DNA of 64,000 nucleotides from Megamerina dolium (lineage: Eukaryota > Arthropoda > Insecta > Diptera > Megamerinidae). The notes under the pieces were generated by a model. It searched no databases, was not told the origin of the DNA, and saw nothing but the letters and a program-made list of their open reading frames with translations. Positions 46,426-58,018 of this stretch are shown piece by piece; the stretch's first letter is position 1; every line of letters begins with the position of its first letter. The stretch is taken from contig OY978525.1 of the NCBI GenBank assembly GCA_963854835.1, forward strand, positions 53,117,429-53,181,428, read 5' to 3'. The position numbers and the translations under genes are program-made.

Positions 46426-46932
46426 TGTAGAATTCTGTTATTGCCATGTTTTTTTGGAGCAGGGTGGACATCTGGTATTCTAATGTACCAATATCCCTCT
46501 TGTCTGCATAATGCATCATTAACACCTTTTTAATTTTATTCCAATTAAGTGGGGTTCTATAAGATTCCAGAGCAGTGTCTGCTTCACCGGTAATCTTATG
46601 TCTAACTGTATGTAATATTGCATAATGTTTTGGACTACCTTCTATGGACTTAAATATTTCAAATATGCGAGCCACGGACTTTCGCCATGAATTGAAGTCG
46701 CCACTTTTACCGTTGAATTCTCTAAGGGAATTAACTATATCGGGAATCTTATCTACATCACGAATGGACCCCCCTGGGAAATTATCATTGTTATATCCTG
46801 CCTCAAATTCTTTAAAAGGATTTAAAATTTCCTGAACTTTAGCCGAGATAATCTTTTCTAAGTCAGCACAATTTATAATAATTGTGTCCTGATTCTTTGC
46901 TGCAACAGCTGCAGCGCTTGTTATTTTATATA
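46426..46932 (-). pseudogene. Errantivirus X gag fragment, left-arm copy
   Basis: Reverse-strand copy of 54244-54750: [40 protein letters not shown] and KNMAITEFY, then it ends abruptly in TA-rich sequence. Confidence 0.9.
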
Positions 46933-48583
46933 CAGTGGCTCCCAGCTTATTTCGTACAGTGACAGTTTAAAAATTGCTGCAGTCGTAATTCCTAATATAG
47001 CAAAAATTTGAACAAAATATAAATGCCATTTTAGAAAGGAAGGTTTGTTTTTTATTTTCCAAAATTTACTTTTTCAAAATTTTAGTGTTTGACACTATAA
47101 AAAAATAAAATAAGAAAAAAATAGGAAAATTCATGTCACAGCTTATTTCGTACAGTCTCTTTAAGTTCAAACTAAAAACAAAGTAAGTTGATTTTAATAT
47201 TTAGTTGACATCCCTTAGCGTTAATGACAGCCTGGAGTCTATTTGGCATTGAATCCACCAATTTTTGAGTGATGTCTGGTGTGATTTTTTTCCATTCTTC
47301 CATCAGTACCTTCTTTAGGTCTTGCTTATTAGAAATCTTGTGTGTTCTTATTTTATTGTCCAAAATAGACCAAAGATTTTCAATCACATTCATGTCAGGT
47401 GACTGTGGTGGTGGAGACATCAAGTGTGGGCAGTTCCAAATAAGCCAAGATTGCACAATCCCATATTTATGTTTTGGGTCATTATCTTGGTAGTACCGAA
47501 ATTCTTCCCGCAAACCCAGTTTGTCTGCACTTTGAAGTAAATTGTTTTTCAGAATCTCGAGGTACTTCATTTTGTCCATTGTTTCCTCAATAAAAACCAA
47601 TTCACCTACTCCGGCTGCTGACATACAGGCCCAAACCATCACGCTACCGCCACCATGCTTCACTGTGGGCTTAAGGTTCTCCTTGTTTAGCTCGGTATTC
47701 GCTTTACGCCAAACATATGACATTCCGTCCGAGCCAAAAATATTAAACTTAGACTCATCCGCGAAAATAACGGTATTCCAGAACGCAGGAGTATTAATAA
47801 TATGCTCTTTGGCGAAGTCAAGTCGGCGTTGTATATTCATTTTCGAAATGAATGGTTTCTTTCGGGCTACTCGACCGTTCAAGTCATGATTGCGCAGCAC
47901 ACGTCGGACAGTTTCAGCACTGGATGATTTTCCTATTTCACGCTGAACCTCTGCAGCCAACTTCGGAGCGGATAACTTTGGATTTTTCTTAATTTTTCGT
48001 ACAATATAACGCTCGTCTGATGCGTTGAAAATCTTATTAGGTGCTTCTCTGCCCTTGTTCTCCAACCGATTTTCGCGAACGAAGCGTTGAATGATGTATT
48101 GGACAGTTGAGGCACTTAAATTTGTCATTTCAGCAATTTTTCGCACACTCTGACCTTTCCTAAAATGGTTAATTACCAGTTTACCCTGTTCCATCGTTGT
48201 ACGATGACCCATAAAGCTAAATGTTTAATTTACAGCACTTTAACTATTTAAAATAATAATAATAAAAATTGTTATAATAGTTAAAAAGGTCCAAAAACTC
48301 ATACAATTCAAAAAAACTTTGTAACTGCGCGGCAGAATGAAACTTACTTACATTGAAGTTTGTGTACGAAATAAGATGTGAGCTGAAAATCAGCTGATCA
48401 ATAGTTTTTCTCTCTTGCATGACAAAAAGAACAATTTTTGGGGTTCCCCGTTTTCTTATTAGGTTTACTAAACACATACATAGACATCTACATTCAAAAC
48501 TTATTGATAAGTTTTTTAGTTTCGATGTTACAGCCATGTACATAAAAATATATACACTGTACGAAATAAGCTGTGAGCCACTG
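46933..48583 (-). mobile_element. Tc1-like transposon T3, in left palindrome arm only
   Basis: 1651 bp, same termini as T2, flanked by TA (46931-46932 and 48584-48585). The right arm reads straight through the unoccupied site at about 54240-54246, so the insertion is clean and came after the arms were formed. Confidence 0.93.
47172..48212 (-). CDS. T3 Tc1-like DD34E transposase, altered C-terminal end
   Basis: 346 codons starting MGHRTTMEQGKLVINHF. Helix-turn-helix modules lie in the first ~110 residues. The catalytic residues are D152 (FADESKF), D243 (YQDNDPKH) and E278 (PDMNVIENLW), spaced DD34E. A one-base loss near the end replaces the family ending GCHTKY by a run-on of about 13 residues (GCQLNIKIN...). 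All catalytic residues are present, so activity is possible but unproven. Confidence 0.8.
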   Translation of the reverse strand: MGHRTTMEQGKLVINHFRKGQSVRKIAEMTNLSASTVQYIIQRFVRENRLENKGREAPNKIFNASDERYIVRKIKKNPKLSAPKLAAEVQREIGKSSSAETVRRVLRNHDLNGRVARKKPFISKMNIQRRLDFAKEHIINTPAFWNTVIFADESKFNIFGSDGMSYVWRKANTELNKENLKPTVKHGGGSVMVWACMSAAGVGELVFIEETMDKMKYLEILKNNLLQSADKLGLREEFRYYQDNDPKHKYGIVQSWLIWNCPHLMSPPPQSPDMNVIENLWSILDNKIRTHKISNKQDLKKVLMEEWKKITPDITQKLVDSMPNRLQAVINAKGCQLNIKINLLCF

Positions 48584-48772
48584 TACGTTATTTTAGCAAA
48601 ATTATTAAGAAAAAAATTTTCATGCAATTCTTTAAAAAGTTAACGCGTCTTTTCTTTTTTTTTTTTTTTTAGTGTTCTTGACATGTATAAATGATTTACT
48701 ATAAAGATTTCTCTTTTTTTTTTTTTAAACTGTAAAATTTTTTCGTAATTTTTAATTTCTCAATATCTCAAT

Positions 48773-51149
48773 ATTACTTTCCAACTCTGAGAATGCTGCA
48801 CTGACTGCTCGCGTGTTCATGCCGATTATGTCAATATCGTCGGCATACGCTAACAGCATGACACTTTTGTTGAAGATAGTGCCATCATGTCGTAGATCAG
48901 CAGCTCGTATTATTTTCTCCATAATAAGATTGAAGAAGTCGCATGATAACGAATCACCTTGTCTGAAACCCCGTTCGGTTTTAAACGGTGCGGAGAGGTC
49001 CTTCCCAATTTTCATTGCACAACGGGAGTTATGCAGTGTCATTCTACAAAGTCGAATGAGCTTTGCAGGAATACCGAACTCAGACATTGTTGCGTAGAGG
49101 TAATCCCTTACCGGACTGTCGAAAGCGGCTTTATAATCAACAAATAGGTGGTGTGTGTCGATCTGTTTTTCTTGGGTCTTCTCCAGGATTTGGTTCAATG
49201 TGAAAATCTGGTCGATGGTGGATTTACCAGGTCTGAAGCCACACTGATACGGTCCAATCAGGTTGCTGAGCATAGGCTTCAACCTTTCACACAGTACGCT
49301 CGATAAAACCTTGTATGCGATGCTCAGGAGACTTATTCCACGGTAGTTGGCGCAAATTGTGGGGTCTCCTTTTTTATGTACTGGACAGAGAACACTGAGC
49401 CTCCAATCATCAGGCATGCTTTCATCCGACCATATTCTGCTTATGAGCTGGTGCATGCGGGTGAGCAGCTCATCGCCTCCGGTCTTAAACAACTCGGCAG
49501 GCAGGCCATCAGCACCTGCAGCTTTGTTGTTCTTCAGCCTTAAAATGGCCGTTTCAACCTCGTCATAGTCGGGTGGTGGAATATCAACACCATCATCTGT
49601 AATTGGGGTTATCGGGCAATCTCCTCCACTGGCGTAATTGTTCGTAGCATCGCCATTCAGTAACGTGGAGAAGTGTTCCCTCCATAGGCTCAGTACACTC
49701 TGGACATCCGTAACCAGATTCCCATTTCCATCACGACAAGAAGAGGCTCCGGGATTTAAACCTCCACTCAGGCGCTTGATATTTTTGAAGAATTTTCGAG
49801 TCTCATTCTTGTCGGTACACATCTCTATCTCCTCACACTCGCGTCTTTCCAACTCCCTGTTCTTGCGCCTGAAAAGACGTCTCTCTGCACTCCTTTTCTC
49901 TCTATACCGCTCCTTAACAGCTCGCGTTGCGCCTGCACGCAGCGTTTTTCTGTAGGCGGCGTCTTTCTCTGCGGTAGCATCGCGGCACTCATTCCTCAGA
50001 GGCCGGTAGTAACCGATTACCTCCTCGGCAGCAGTAGTCATGGAGTGGGATATATGTGTCCACCGTGCGCATGTATCATCAAGTGGAGGAGTGTTCTGCA
50101 TAAGCAGATCCGTTAGTCGAGTGGAAAATGCATCTGCTGTCTCTGGTGATCGCAGCTTACTAACGTCGAGCTTTCTCTGTGTGGTACTTCTCTTGTTATT
50201 TGCGACACATAGGCGTGTGCGCACCTTAGCTGCAACAAGGTAGTGATCCGAGTCGATGTTGGCACCACGGATCGATTTCACGTCCATCACACTGGAAGCA
50301 TGCCTTCCGGCAATCACCACATGATCAATTTGGTTTCTTGTACGTTGATCTGGAGACAGCCATGTCGCTTTGTGGATGTCGAGATGCTGGAATCTGGTAC
50401 CACCAATTACCATGTTTCGTGCTGCGGCGAAATCGATCAGCCTCATTCCGTTATCGGAGGTGTTCTGGAGGAGGCTGAGTTTTCCTACAGTTGGACCAAA
50501 GGTATCTTCCTTGCCCACCCTGGCATTAAAGTCGCCAAGCACGATTTTGATATCGTCGCGGGGGCAGCGATCATAAGCTTCTTCGAGGCGCTAAAAGATG
50601 CTCTCCTTGGTCTTGGGAAGAAGGCTGATGTTGAAAAATTTTGCCTTGATGCGGATTGTGGGCAGCCGATCGTTCACAGGCGTGAACTGTGAGACAAGAT
50701 GTCGTAGTCTCTTGCTGACCAAAAATCCACATCCTAATTCGTGCCTTTCAGCATGGCAACTGTAGTAGATGTCACAGGACGCTCTTTTGGAGCAGCCCTG
50801 TCCTGTCCATCTCATTTCCTGGAGAGCGGTGATGTCAGCTCTGTATTTTTCGAGGACATCAACCAGGTGGATAGAGGCACCCTCCCTATAAAGGGACCGG
50901 ACATTCCAGGTGCATATCCGTAAATCATTGTTTTCGTTTGCGGGGGTCATCAACAAAAGCGGTAGTCCTTATCCGAGGCATTGCTGTTTTTTTTCATTGG
51001 GGGGATTGTTTATGTGGTGGGTCCCAAACCCAACGCACAACTTCTAACCGAGGAGATTTTCGCCACTCACTTCAGCCGCCTACCTGCGGGTGCCAGGAAT
51101 ACGTTGCCCGGTGGTCGCCACATGGAGGGCCCCCCTTAATAATAATGAA
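48773..51149 (-). mobile_element. RTE-like LINE, copy C (left arm)
   Basis: The minus-strand element starts near 51149 (TTCATTATTATTAA then the GGGGGGCCC block) and is cut at 48773, just after the YADD region, so it lacks the RT thumb and 3' end. The ORF 48752-50542 (596 codons) covers the late endonuclease to RT. 50591-50956 covers the early endonuclease. A stop separates them. Confidence 0.88.
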
Positions 51150-51339
51150 AGCGCCGTCACATAGTAAGTAGAGCAAGCTATATGACTACCCCTCATAAAC
51201 AAATAAAGGTATCATCACATCATCAATTTCATATGTTTGACCTACTGAATACACAAATATGTTAGTACATACACACATGTAGTTATCCAAATGCAAATGA
51301 AAGAAAGAACAAAAAAAATATATTTTATTTATATATATG

Positions 51340-51347
51340 TACATGGC

Positions 51348-51415
<68 letters not shown>

Positions 51416-51429
51416 GTATATATGGGCCA

Positions 51430-51484
<55 letters not shown>

Positions 51485-51492
51485 GCCATGTA
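51340..51492. repeat. Palindrome centre: GGGCCATGTAC motifs in (TA)n
   Basis: GTACATGGCCCAT at 51340-51352, its inverse ATGGGCCATGTAC at 51480-51492, and a third inner copy at about 51423-51435, all embedded in TA repeats. The 29 bp at 51405-51433 are identical to 46401-46429 at the left outer edge. Confidence 0.85.
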
Positions 51493-51681
51493 CATATATA
51501 TAAATAAAATATATTTTTTTTGTTCTTTCTTTCATTTGCATTTGGATAACTACATGTGTGTATGTACTAACATATTTGTGTATTCAGTAGGTCAAACATA
51601 TGAAATTGATGATGTGATGATACCTTTATTTGTTTATGAGGGGTAGTCATATAGCTTGCTCTACTTACTATGTGACGGCGC

Positions 51682-54058
51682 TTTCATTATTATTAAGGGG
51701 GCCCTCCATGTGGCGACCACCGGGCAACGTATTCCTGGCACCCGCAGGTAGGCGGCTGAAGTGAGTGGCGAAAATCTCCTCGGTTAGAAGTTGTGCGTTG
51801 GGTTTGGGACCCACCACATAAACAATCCCCCCAATGAAAAAAAACAGCAATGCCTCGGATAAGGACTACCGCTTTTGTTGATGACCCCCGCAAACGAAAA
51901 CAATGATTTACGGATATGCACCTGGAATGTCCGGTCCCTTTATAGGGAGGGTGCCTCTATCCACCTGGTTGATGTCCTCGAAAAATACAGAGCTGACATC
52001 ACCGCTCTCCAGGAAATGCGATGGACAGGACAGGGCTGCTCCAAAAGAGCGTCCTGTGACATCTACTACAGTTGCCATGCTGAAAGGCACGAATTAGGAT
52101 GTGGATTTTTGGTCAGCAAGAGACTACGACATCTTGTCTCACAGTTCACGCCTGTGAACGATCGGCTGGCCACAATCCGCATCAAGGCAAAATTTTTCAA
52201 CATCAGCCTTCTTTCCAAGACCAAGGAGAGCATCTTTTAGCGCCTCGAAGAAGCTTATGATCGCTGCCCCCGCGACGATATCAAAATCGTGCTTGGCGAC
52301 TTTAATGCCAGGGTGGGCAAGGAAGATACCTTTGGTCCAACTGTAGGAAAACTCAGCCTCCTCCAGAACACCTCCGATAACGGAATGAGGCTGATCGATT
52401 TCGCCGCAGCACGAAACATGGTAATTGGTGGTACCAGATTCCAGCATCTCGACATCCACAAAGCGACATGGCTGTCTCCAGATAAACCTACAAGAAACCA
52501 AATTGATCATGTGGTGATTGCCGGAAGGCATGCTTCCAGTGTGATGGACGTGAAATCGATCCGTGGTGCCAACATCGACTCGGATCACTACCTTGTTGCA
52601 GCTAAGGTGCGCACACGCCTATGTGTCGCAAATAACAAGAGAAGTACCACACAGAGAAAGCTCGACGTTAGTAAGCTGCGATCACCAGAGACAGCAGATG
52701 CATTTTCCACTCGACTAACGGATCTGCTTATGCAGAACACTCCTCCACTTGATGATACATGCGCACGGTGGACACATATATCCCACTCCATGACTACTGC
52801 TGCCGAGGAGGTAATCGGTTACTACCGGCCTCTGAGGAATGAGTGCCGCGATGCTACCGCAGAGAAAGACGCCGCCTACAGAAAAACGCTGCGTGCAGGC
52901 GCAACGCGAGCTGTTAAGGAGCGGTATAGAGAGAAAAGGAGTGCAGAGAGACGTCTTTTCAGGCGCAAGAACAGGGAGTTGGAAAGACGCGAGTGTGAGG
53001 AGATAGAGATGTGTACCGACAAGAATGAGACTCGAAAATTCTTCAAAAATATCAAGCGCCTGAGTGGAGGTTTAAATCCCGGAGCCTCTTCTTGTCGTGA
53101 TGGAAATGGGAATCTGGTTACGGATGTCCAGAGTGTACTGAGCCTATGGAGGGAACACTTCTCCACGTTACTGAATGGCGATGCTACGAACAATTACGCC
53201 AGTGGAGGAGATTGCCCGATAACCCCAATTACAGATGATGGTGTTGATATTCCACCACCCGACTATGACGAGGTTGAAACGGCCATTTTAAGGCTGAAGA
53301 ACAACAAAGCTGCAGGTGCTGATGGCCTGCCTGCCGAGTTGTTTAAGACCGGAGGCGATGAGCTGCTCACCCGCATGCACCAGCTCATAAGCAGAATATG
53401 GTCGGATGAAAGCATGCCTGATGATTGGAGGCTCAGTGTTCTCTGTCCAGTACATAAAAAAGGAGACCCCACAATTTGCGCCAACTACCGTGGAATAAGT
53501 CTCCTGAGCATCGCATACAAGGTTTTATCGAGCGTACTGTGTGAAAGGTTGAAGCCTATGCTCAGCAACCTGATTGGACCGTATCAGTGTGGCTTCAGAC
53601 CTGGTAAATCCACCATCGACCAGATTTTCACATTGAGCCAAATCCTGGAGAAGACCCAAGAAAAACAGATCGACACACACCACCTATTTGTTGATTATAA
53701 AGCCGCTTTCGACAGTCCGGTAAGGGATTACCTCTACGCAACAATGTCTGAGTTCGGTATTCCTGCAAAGCTCATTCGACTTTGTAGAATGACACTGCAT
53801 AACTCCCGTTGTGCAATGAAAATTGGGAAGGACCTCTCCGCACCGTTTAAAACCGAACGGGGTTTCAGACAAGGTGATTCGTTATCATGCGACTTCTTCA
53901 ATCTTATTATGGAGAAAATAATACGAGCTGCTGATCTACGACATGATGGCACTATCTTCAACAAAAGTGTCATGCTGTTAGCGTATGCCGACGATATTGA
54001 CATAATCGGCATGAACACGCGAGCAGTCAGTGCAGCATTCTCAGAGTTGGAAAGTAAT
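51682..54058 (+). mobile_element. RTE-like LINE, copy D (right arm)
   Basis: Mirror image of copy C with few differences (for example WLSPDKPTRN for WLSPDQRTRN). The same 3' truncation after FSELE lies directly before a segment shared by both arms. Confidence 0.88.
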
Positions 54059-54079
54059 ATTGAGATATTGAGAAATTAA
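51875..54079 (+). pseudogene. RTE endonuclease-RT, copy D
   Basis: First frame 51875-52240: [36 protein letters not shown] and a shortened loop ending KTKESIF at a TAG (52238-52240). Second frame 52289-54079: [33 protein letters not shown] (endonuclease end with SDHY), NNKAAGADGLPAELFKTGG, RGISLLSIAYKVLSSVL, GFRPGKSTIDQIFTL, FVDYKAAFDS, GFRQGDSLSCDFFNL and AYADDIDIIG. It lacks the thumb. The loop between the frames is shorter than in copy A and carries the stop. Confidence 0.88.
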
Positions 54080-54246
54080 AAATTACGAAAAAATTTTACA
54101 GTTTAAAAAAAAAAAAGAGAAATCTTTATAGTAAATCATTTATACATGTCAAGAACACTAAAAAAAAAAAAAAAGAAAAGACGCGTTAACTTTTTAAAGA
54201 ATTGCATGAAAATTTTTTTCTTAATAATTTTGCTAAAATAACGTAT

Positions 54247-55522
54247 ATAAAATAACAAGCGCTGCAGCTGTTGCAGCAAAGAATCAGGACACAATTATTA
54301 TAAATTGTGCTGACTTAGAAAAGATTATCTCGGCTAAAGTTCAGGAAATTTTAAATCCTTTTAAAGAATTTGAGGCAGGATATAACAATGATAATTTCCC
54401 AGGGGGGTCCATTCGTGATGTAGATAAGATTCCCGATATAGTTAATTCCCTTAGAGAATTCAACGGTAAAAGTGGCGACTTCAATTCATGGCGAAAGTCC
54501 GTGGCTCGCATATTTGAAATATTTAAGTCCATAGAAGGTAGTCCAAAACATTATGCAATATTACATACAGTTAGACATAAGATTACCGGTGAAGCAGACA
54601 CTGCTCTGGAATCTTATAGAACCCCACTTAATTGGAATAAAATTAAAAAGGTGTTAATGATGCATTATGCAGACAAGAGGGATATTGGTACATTAGAATA
54701 CCAGATGTCCACCCTGCTCCAAAAAAACATGGCAATAACAGAATTCTACAAAAAAGTCTATGAACACCTGTCATTGCTTCTGAACAAAGTATCGTGTTTG
54801 GATATTTCAGAAGAAGCAAAAGGTGCCATGATAAATTCCTATCGAGAAAAGGCTCTCGATACATTCGTAAGAGGCCTGAACTGCGACTTACCCAGACTAC
54901 TAAGCATTAGGAAACCAACTTTACTACCACAGGCACTCAATTTGTGCCAGAAAATGGACAATATGCATTTCAGAGCAAACTGTACTCATAATCATTCGCG
55001 TGGTAACATACATAAACCACCACCAGTAATGCAGCAGCCACATCATTTTTCAAGGCCAGTCTTTTATCCAGAATTGGCTCACATGCCACCCCATTTTAAA
55101 CAATATCACCACACCAGTTTAGCCAAGCAAATCAAAGACCAAATTTTACAGGGTTTAATAATAGGCTAAATTTTCCACCGAAACCCCCTCAACCTATGGA
55201 AGTCGACCAATCAATAAGATCAAAGAACGCAAATTATCAAAATTTCCAAAGAAATGATCAATTTGCCCAGAAACGCCCACACGCAACCTCTGGTGGTATT
55301 CCTCCTATGTTGCAACGAAATTATTTCATGAACACCAATAATGATGCTCGATATGATGGTCGATGCTATGACCAATACGAATATTATAATTCTTGTTATC
55401 CGCTTGATAACATAGAGCAGATACAACAAAACCATTTCATAAATTTTAATAAAGATTACCAAAATGATGCCCCGTACTCTAATGACGGAAATGAAATAGA
55501 CAGCGTTTATTTTTTAGACTAG
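54247..55522 (+). pseudogene. Errantivirus X gag, one frameshift
   Basis: Starts without a certain methionine ([10 protein letters not shown]), then [20 protein letters not shown] (capsid-like), LNCDLPRLLSIRKPTLLPQA and a proline/histidine-rich tail. The frame slips near 55105, and the last part (PMEVDQS... to FLD-stop) continues in another frame to 55522. No CCHC knuckle, as in E2. Confidence 0.8.
55510..55516 (+). promoter_or_regulatory. Errantivirus X gag-pol -1 frameshift heptamer TTTTTTA
   Basis: T TTT TTA in the gag frame, one codon before the gag stop (55520-55522). A -1 step enters the protease frame, open to IDTGSNKNYI. The same heptamer occurs at 10847 in E2. Confidence 0.7.
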
Positions 55523-56133
55523 TCCCGTCTTCACTCCCATACTTCGAACTTAAAAAGGATGAGGACACACTAGAATTTTTAATTGATACCGGATCAAATA
55601 AAAATTATATCCAATCCACTCGAATTCGTAATCCTATTTTAAATGATAAACCATTTCATATAAGTACAGTTGCCGGAACAATAGAAATAACACATCATAC
55701 ATTCGTAAACATTTTCGGTCCAGATACGCCAAAGCTAAAATTTTATATCCTTCCAACCTTGGAAACATTCCATGGAATAATTGGAAATGACACATTGAGA
55801 GAAATCAAGGCGATTATTCATACTGATAAAAATTTTATGAATATAAGCAACGCTATAAGAGTCCCATTGAAACAAAAAACATCTCAATCGGTCAACAATA
55901 TTGAGTTGAGACTATCCCACCCTACAGAATTGCAAGAGAATAAACTCTATGAGATTGTTGAAGAATGTTCTAACGTGTTTACAGACCCAAATGAAAGATT
56001 AACCTACACCACCAACATTAAGGGTGAAATACGCACAGCTACAGACAACCCAATTTATTCAAGGCCTTATCCATATCCTATGGCTCTGAAGTCAGAGGTC
56101 GAAAAACAGATTGAAGAATTGCTAGCCTATAAT
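55516..56133 (+). pseudogene. Errantivirus X protease and RT start
   Basis: IDTGSNKNYIQ is the retropepsin active site; HGIIGNDTLRE is its C-terminal part. It continues to FTDPNERLTYTTNIKGEIRT and IYSRPYPYPMALKSEVEKQI, the start of the RT, and stops where the inserted LTR begins at 56136. Confidence 0.85.
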
Positions 56134-56135
56134 AT

Positions 56136-56573
56136 TGTAACGAGTATCGATAGTTGGTTACTCATCACTATTGTGACTGGCACTATTGGCAGCATCGACA
56201 GGAATGTCAACAAAAAGAAATAAGCGATAACCAGAACAAGCCAACGAGAAAGGAAGAGAAGAATCTCGATAAAGGAAGATTCTGGTTTGTTGCCAACAGA
56301 GTATAAATAGAGCCAGTGTTGAGCAGTGAGAATCAATCGAATTCCGAACGTTACTGCGCAAACATCTATACAGAGGCAAAAGTTGCTAGTACATTAAAGT
56401 GTTATTGTAAATAGTTGATTGTAAACAGAGTTGATTGTACATAGAGATTATAAAATAAATTGTTGCTGTATATAGTTGTATAAAATAAGTGTTGCAGTGA
56501 TTATTAACAGAATCCAGTGATCGAACAAGGTAATTCAAATAGAATTAAACGCTCACAGAATAAAAACGTAACA
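56136..56573 (+). repeat. Gypsy-family 5' LTR
   Basis: 438 bp, TGTAACGAG...ACGTAACA. A TATAAATAGAG promoter-like box lies near 56302 and AATAAA near 56453. It is the reference for the solo LTR at 45788 and the degraded one at 25199. Confidence 0.92.
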
Positions 56574-56575
56574 AT

Positions 56576-56594
56576 TGGTGTCAGAAGTGGGATT
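56576..56594 (+). other. Primer-binding site, tRNA-Leu type
   Basis: TGGTGTCAGAAGTGGGATT complements the 3' end of tRNA-Leu(CAA) (…AATCCCACTTCTGACA plus CCA) at all 19 positions, as far as I recall that tRNA. It lies two bases after the LTR. Confidence 0.75.
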
Positions 56595-56602
56595 CTGTAA
56601 AG

Positions 56603-58018
56603 ATGGTGAAAATTGACCAACTAAAAGTGGACCAGCTTAAAAAGCTGTTGGTAGAGATGAATCTATCGTCATCAGGTGCAAAGGCGGAACTGCTGGTGAG
56701 GCTGAGGCAAGCTATGGAGGCTAAGGGAATTAATGTAGAAGAACATGAGTTCTTCGAGGAAGCCGATATACAAGCAGTTGTGCACGCTGAGGAAGAGAGC
56801 AAAATAGATTCGAGTGGTCAACTCATGGATTTCATGAAAACCATGATGCTGCAGCAACAACAACAGCTACAAGAACATTCGGCTGAATTACGTACGGAAA
56901 TTCAAGGAAATTCGTCTCGCATTGACTCCAAGCTTCAAGAACATTCGGCTGAATTGCGTATGGTAATTCAAGAAGGTTCGTCTCGCCAAGAAAACTTCAT
57001 TGGAGAATTCCAGAAGACAATTAACTACAAACTACAAGAAATTTCTGGGGCTATTAATGAGAAAGTTGCAGAACTAAAAGAACATGTAGATGAAATTTCC
57101 GGAGCCATTAATGAAAAAGTTACAGATCTGAAGGAACATGTAGATGATTTGGAAGATAAGTTCGAGAAATTACAGCACGATCTCAACCAACTAAAAATAA
57201 ATGGGCCAGCCACATCAGTGATTAGAGATTCAAGTACAATCAAACTAAAGACACCAACATTTGACGGAAGCACGGCATTCAATATCTTCAAGCTTCAATT
57301 CGAGACAACCGCTTCGAAGAGTCAATGGGATGATAGCGACAAGACTGCTGCTTTAATAGTCGTATTAAAAGGTAATGCTTCCGACGTGTTACAGATGATT
57401 CCAGAGAAAGATCGTGGTAGCTATCAGTCACTGATGGACACACTCCAGCGAATATATGGAAATGAATACAAGAGTCAGTTACATCGAGTGGAGTTAAGAT
57501 CGCGAGTGCAACGGAGTAATGAGAGCCTTCAGGAATTCGCTTCCGATATTGAGCGCTTATGTCATCTTGCGTTCTCTGGTAATTCGGAAGAGTTCGTCGA
57601 AAAAATAAAAATAGAGGCATTCATAGATGGCATACGTAAAGGAGAGACAAAGCGTGCCCTAGTCATGTCACCCAGGAATACATATGCCAAAACAGTCAGT
57701 AGTGCCTTGACATATGAAGCCGCCAGTTTAATGTGTCGACCAGTGCCACGTGTACGCCAACTAGAGGCAGAAACATCAGATCTGGTTGAAGCAGTGTGTC
57801 AGGCATTCAAATCTGTACTGCAGCCTGAAGGAAGAACAACAGGTCGACGCGAAAACAAATTTACTGGTAAGTGCTTTATTTGCGACAAACCAGGACACAT
57901 GGCGCGTGACTGCCGTCTACGACGAAAGCGATCAAGATCGAATTCTCCAGGAAGACAAAAGAAGGAGAATAAGGTGGATAGCGATCGCTCCACTAACACA
58001 AATCCATCGTTAAACTAA
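56603..58018 (+). CDS. Gypsy-family gag with SAP-like and zinc-knuckle domains
   Basis: 471 codons from ATG, with no stop or frameshift visible. Residues about 5-42 (LKVDQLKKLLVEMNLSSSGA and KAELLVRL) look like a SAP DNA-binding motif. Residues about 75-195 are coiled coil with two internal duplications (EHSAELR; EISGAINEKV-x-x-LKEHVD). Residues about 210-330 are the retrotransposon gag/capsid core (TPTFDGSTAFNIFKLQF). A CCHC knuckle CFICDKPGHMARDC lies near residues 424-437, then a basic Arg/Ser tail. It would form particles and package RNA; the SAP part may contact DNA or chromatin (inference). The end overlaps the pol frame by about 20 nt. Confidence 0.85.
   Translation: MVKIDQLKVDQLKKLLVEMNLSSSGAKAELLVRLRQAMEAKGINVEEHEFFEEADIQAVVHAEEESKIDSSGQLMDFMKTMMLQQQQQLQEHSAELRTEIQGNSSRIDSKLQEHSAELRMVIQEGSSRQENFIGEFQKTINYKLQEISGAINEKVAELKEHVDEISGAINEKVTDLKEHVDDLEDKFEKLQHDLNQLKINGPATSVIRDSSTIKLKTPTFDGSTAFNIFKLQFETTASKSQWDDSDKTAALIVVLKGNASDVLQMIPEKDRGSYQSLMDTLQRIYGNEYKSQLHRVELRSRVQRSNESLQEFASDIERLCHLAFSGNSEEFVEKIKIEAFIDGIRKGETKRALVMSPRNTYAKTVSSALTYEAASLMCRPVPRVRQLEAETSDLVEAVCQAFKSVLQPEGRTTGRRENKFTGKCFICDKPGHMARDCRLRRKRSRSNSPGRQKKENKVDSDRSTNTNPSLN

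Larger units (their letters stand above)
46426..54750. repeat. Giant inverted repeat (palindrome), centre near 51416
   Basis: The left arm 46426-51352 and right arm 51480-54750 are reverse complements, containing errantivirus X gag, a junction segment, an RTE-like element and its flank. Mirror positions sum to 102831 from the centre out to the Tc1 element, and to 101176 beyond it. Arms differ by only a few codons per 1.8-kb ORF. The spacer (51353-51479) is mostly TA. Confidence 0.92.

Noticed and set aside
49638..49955. Repeated plus-strand 105-codon frame (MFVASPFSNVEKCS), also at 29662, 52876 and 5449
   Set aside because: It is the antisense of the RTE linker and recurs wherever RTE is present.
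46426..54750. Palindrome dismissed outright as a sequencing artefact
   Set aside because: Arm-specific substitutions and the Tc1 element in only one arm argue for a real structure, though read-level proof is still required.
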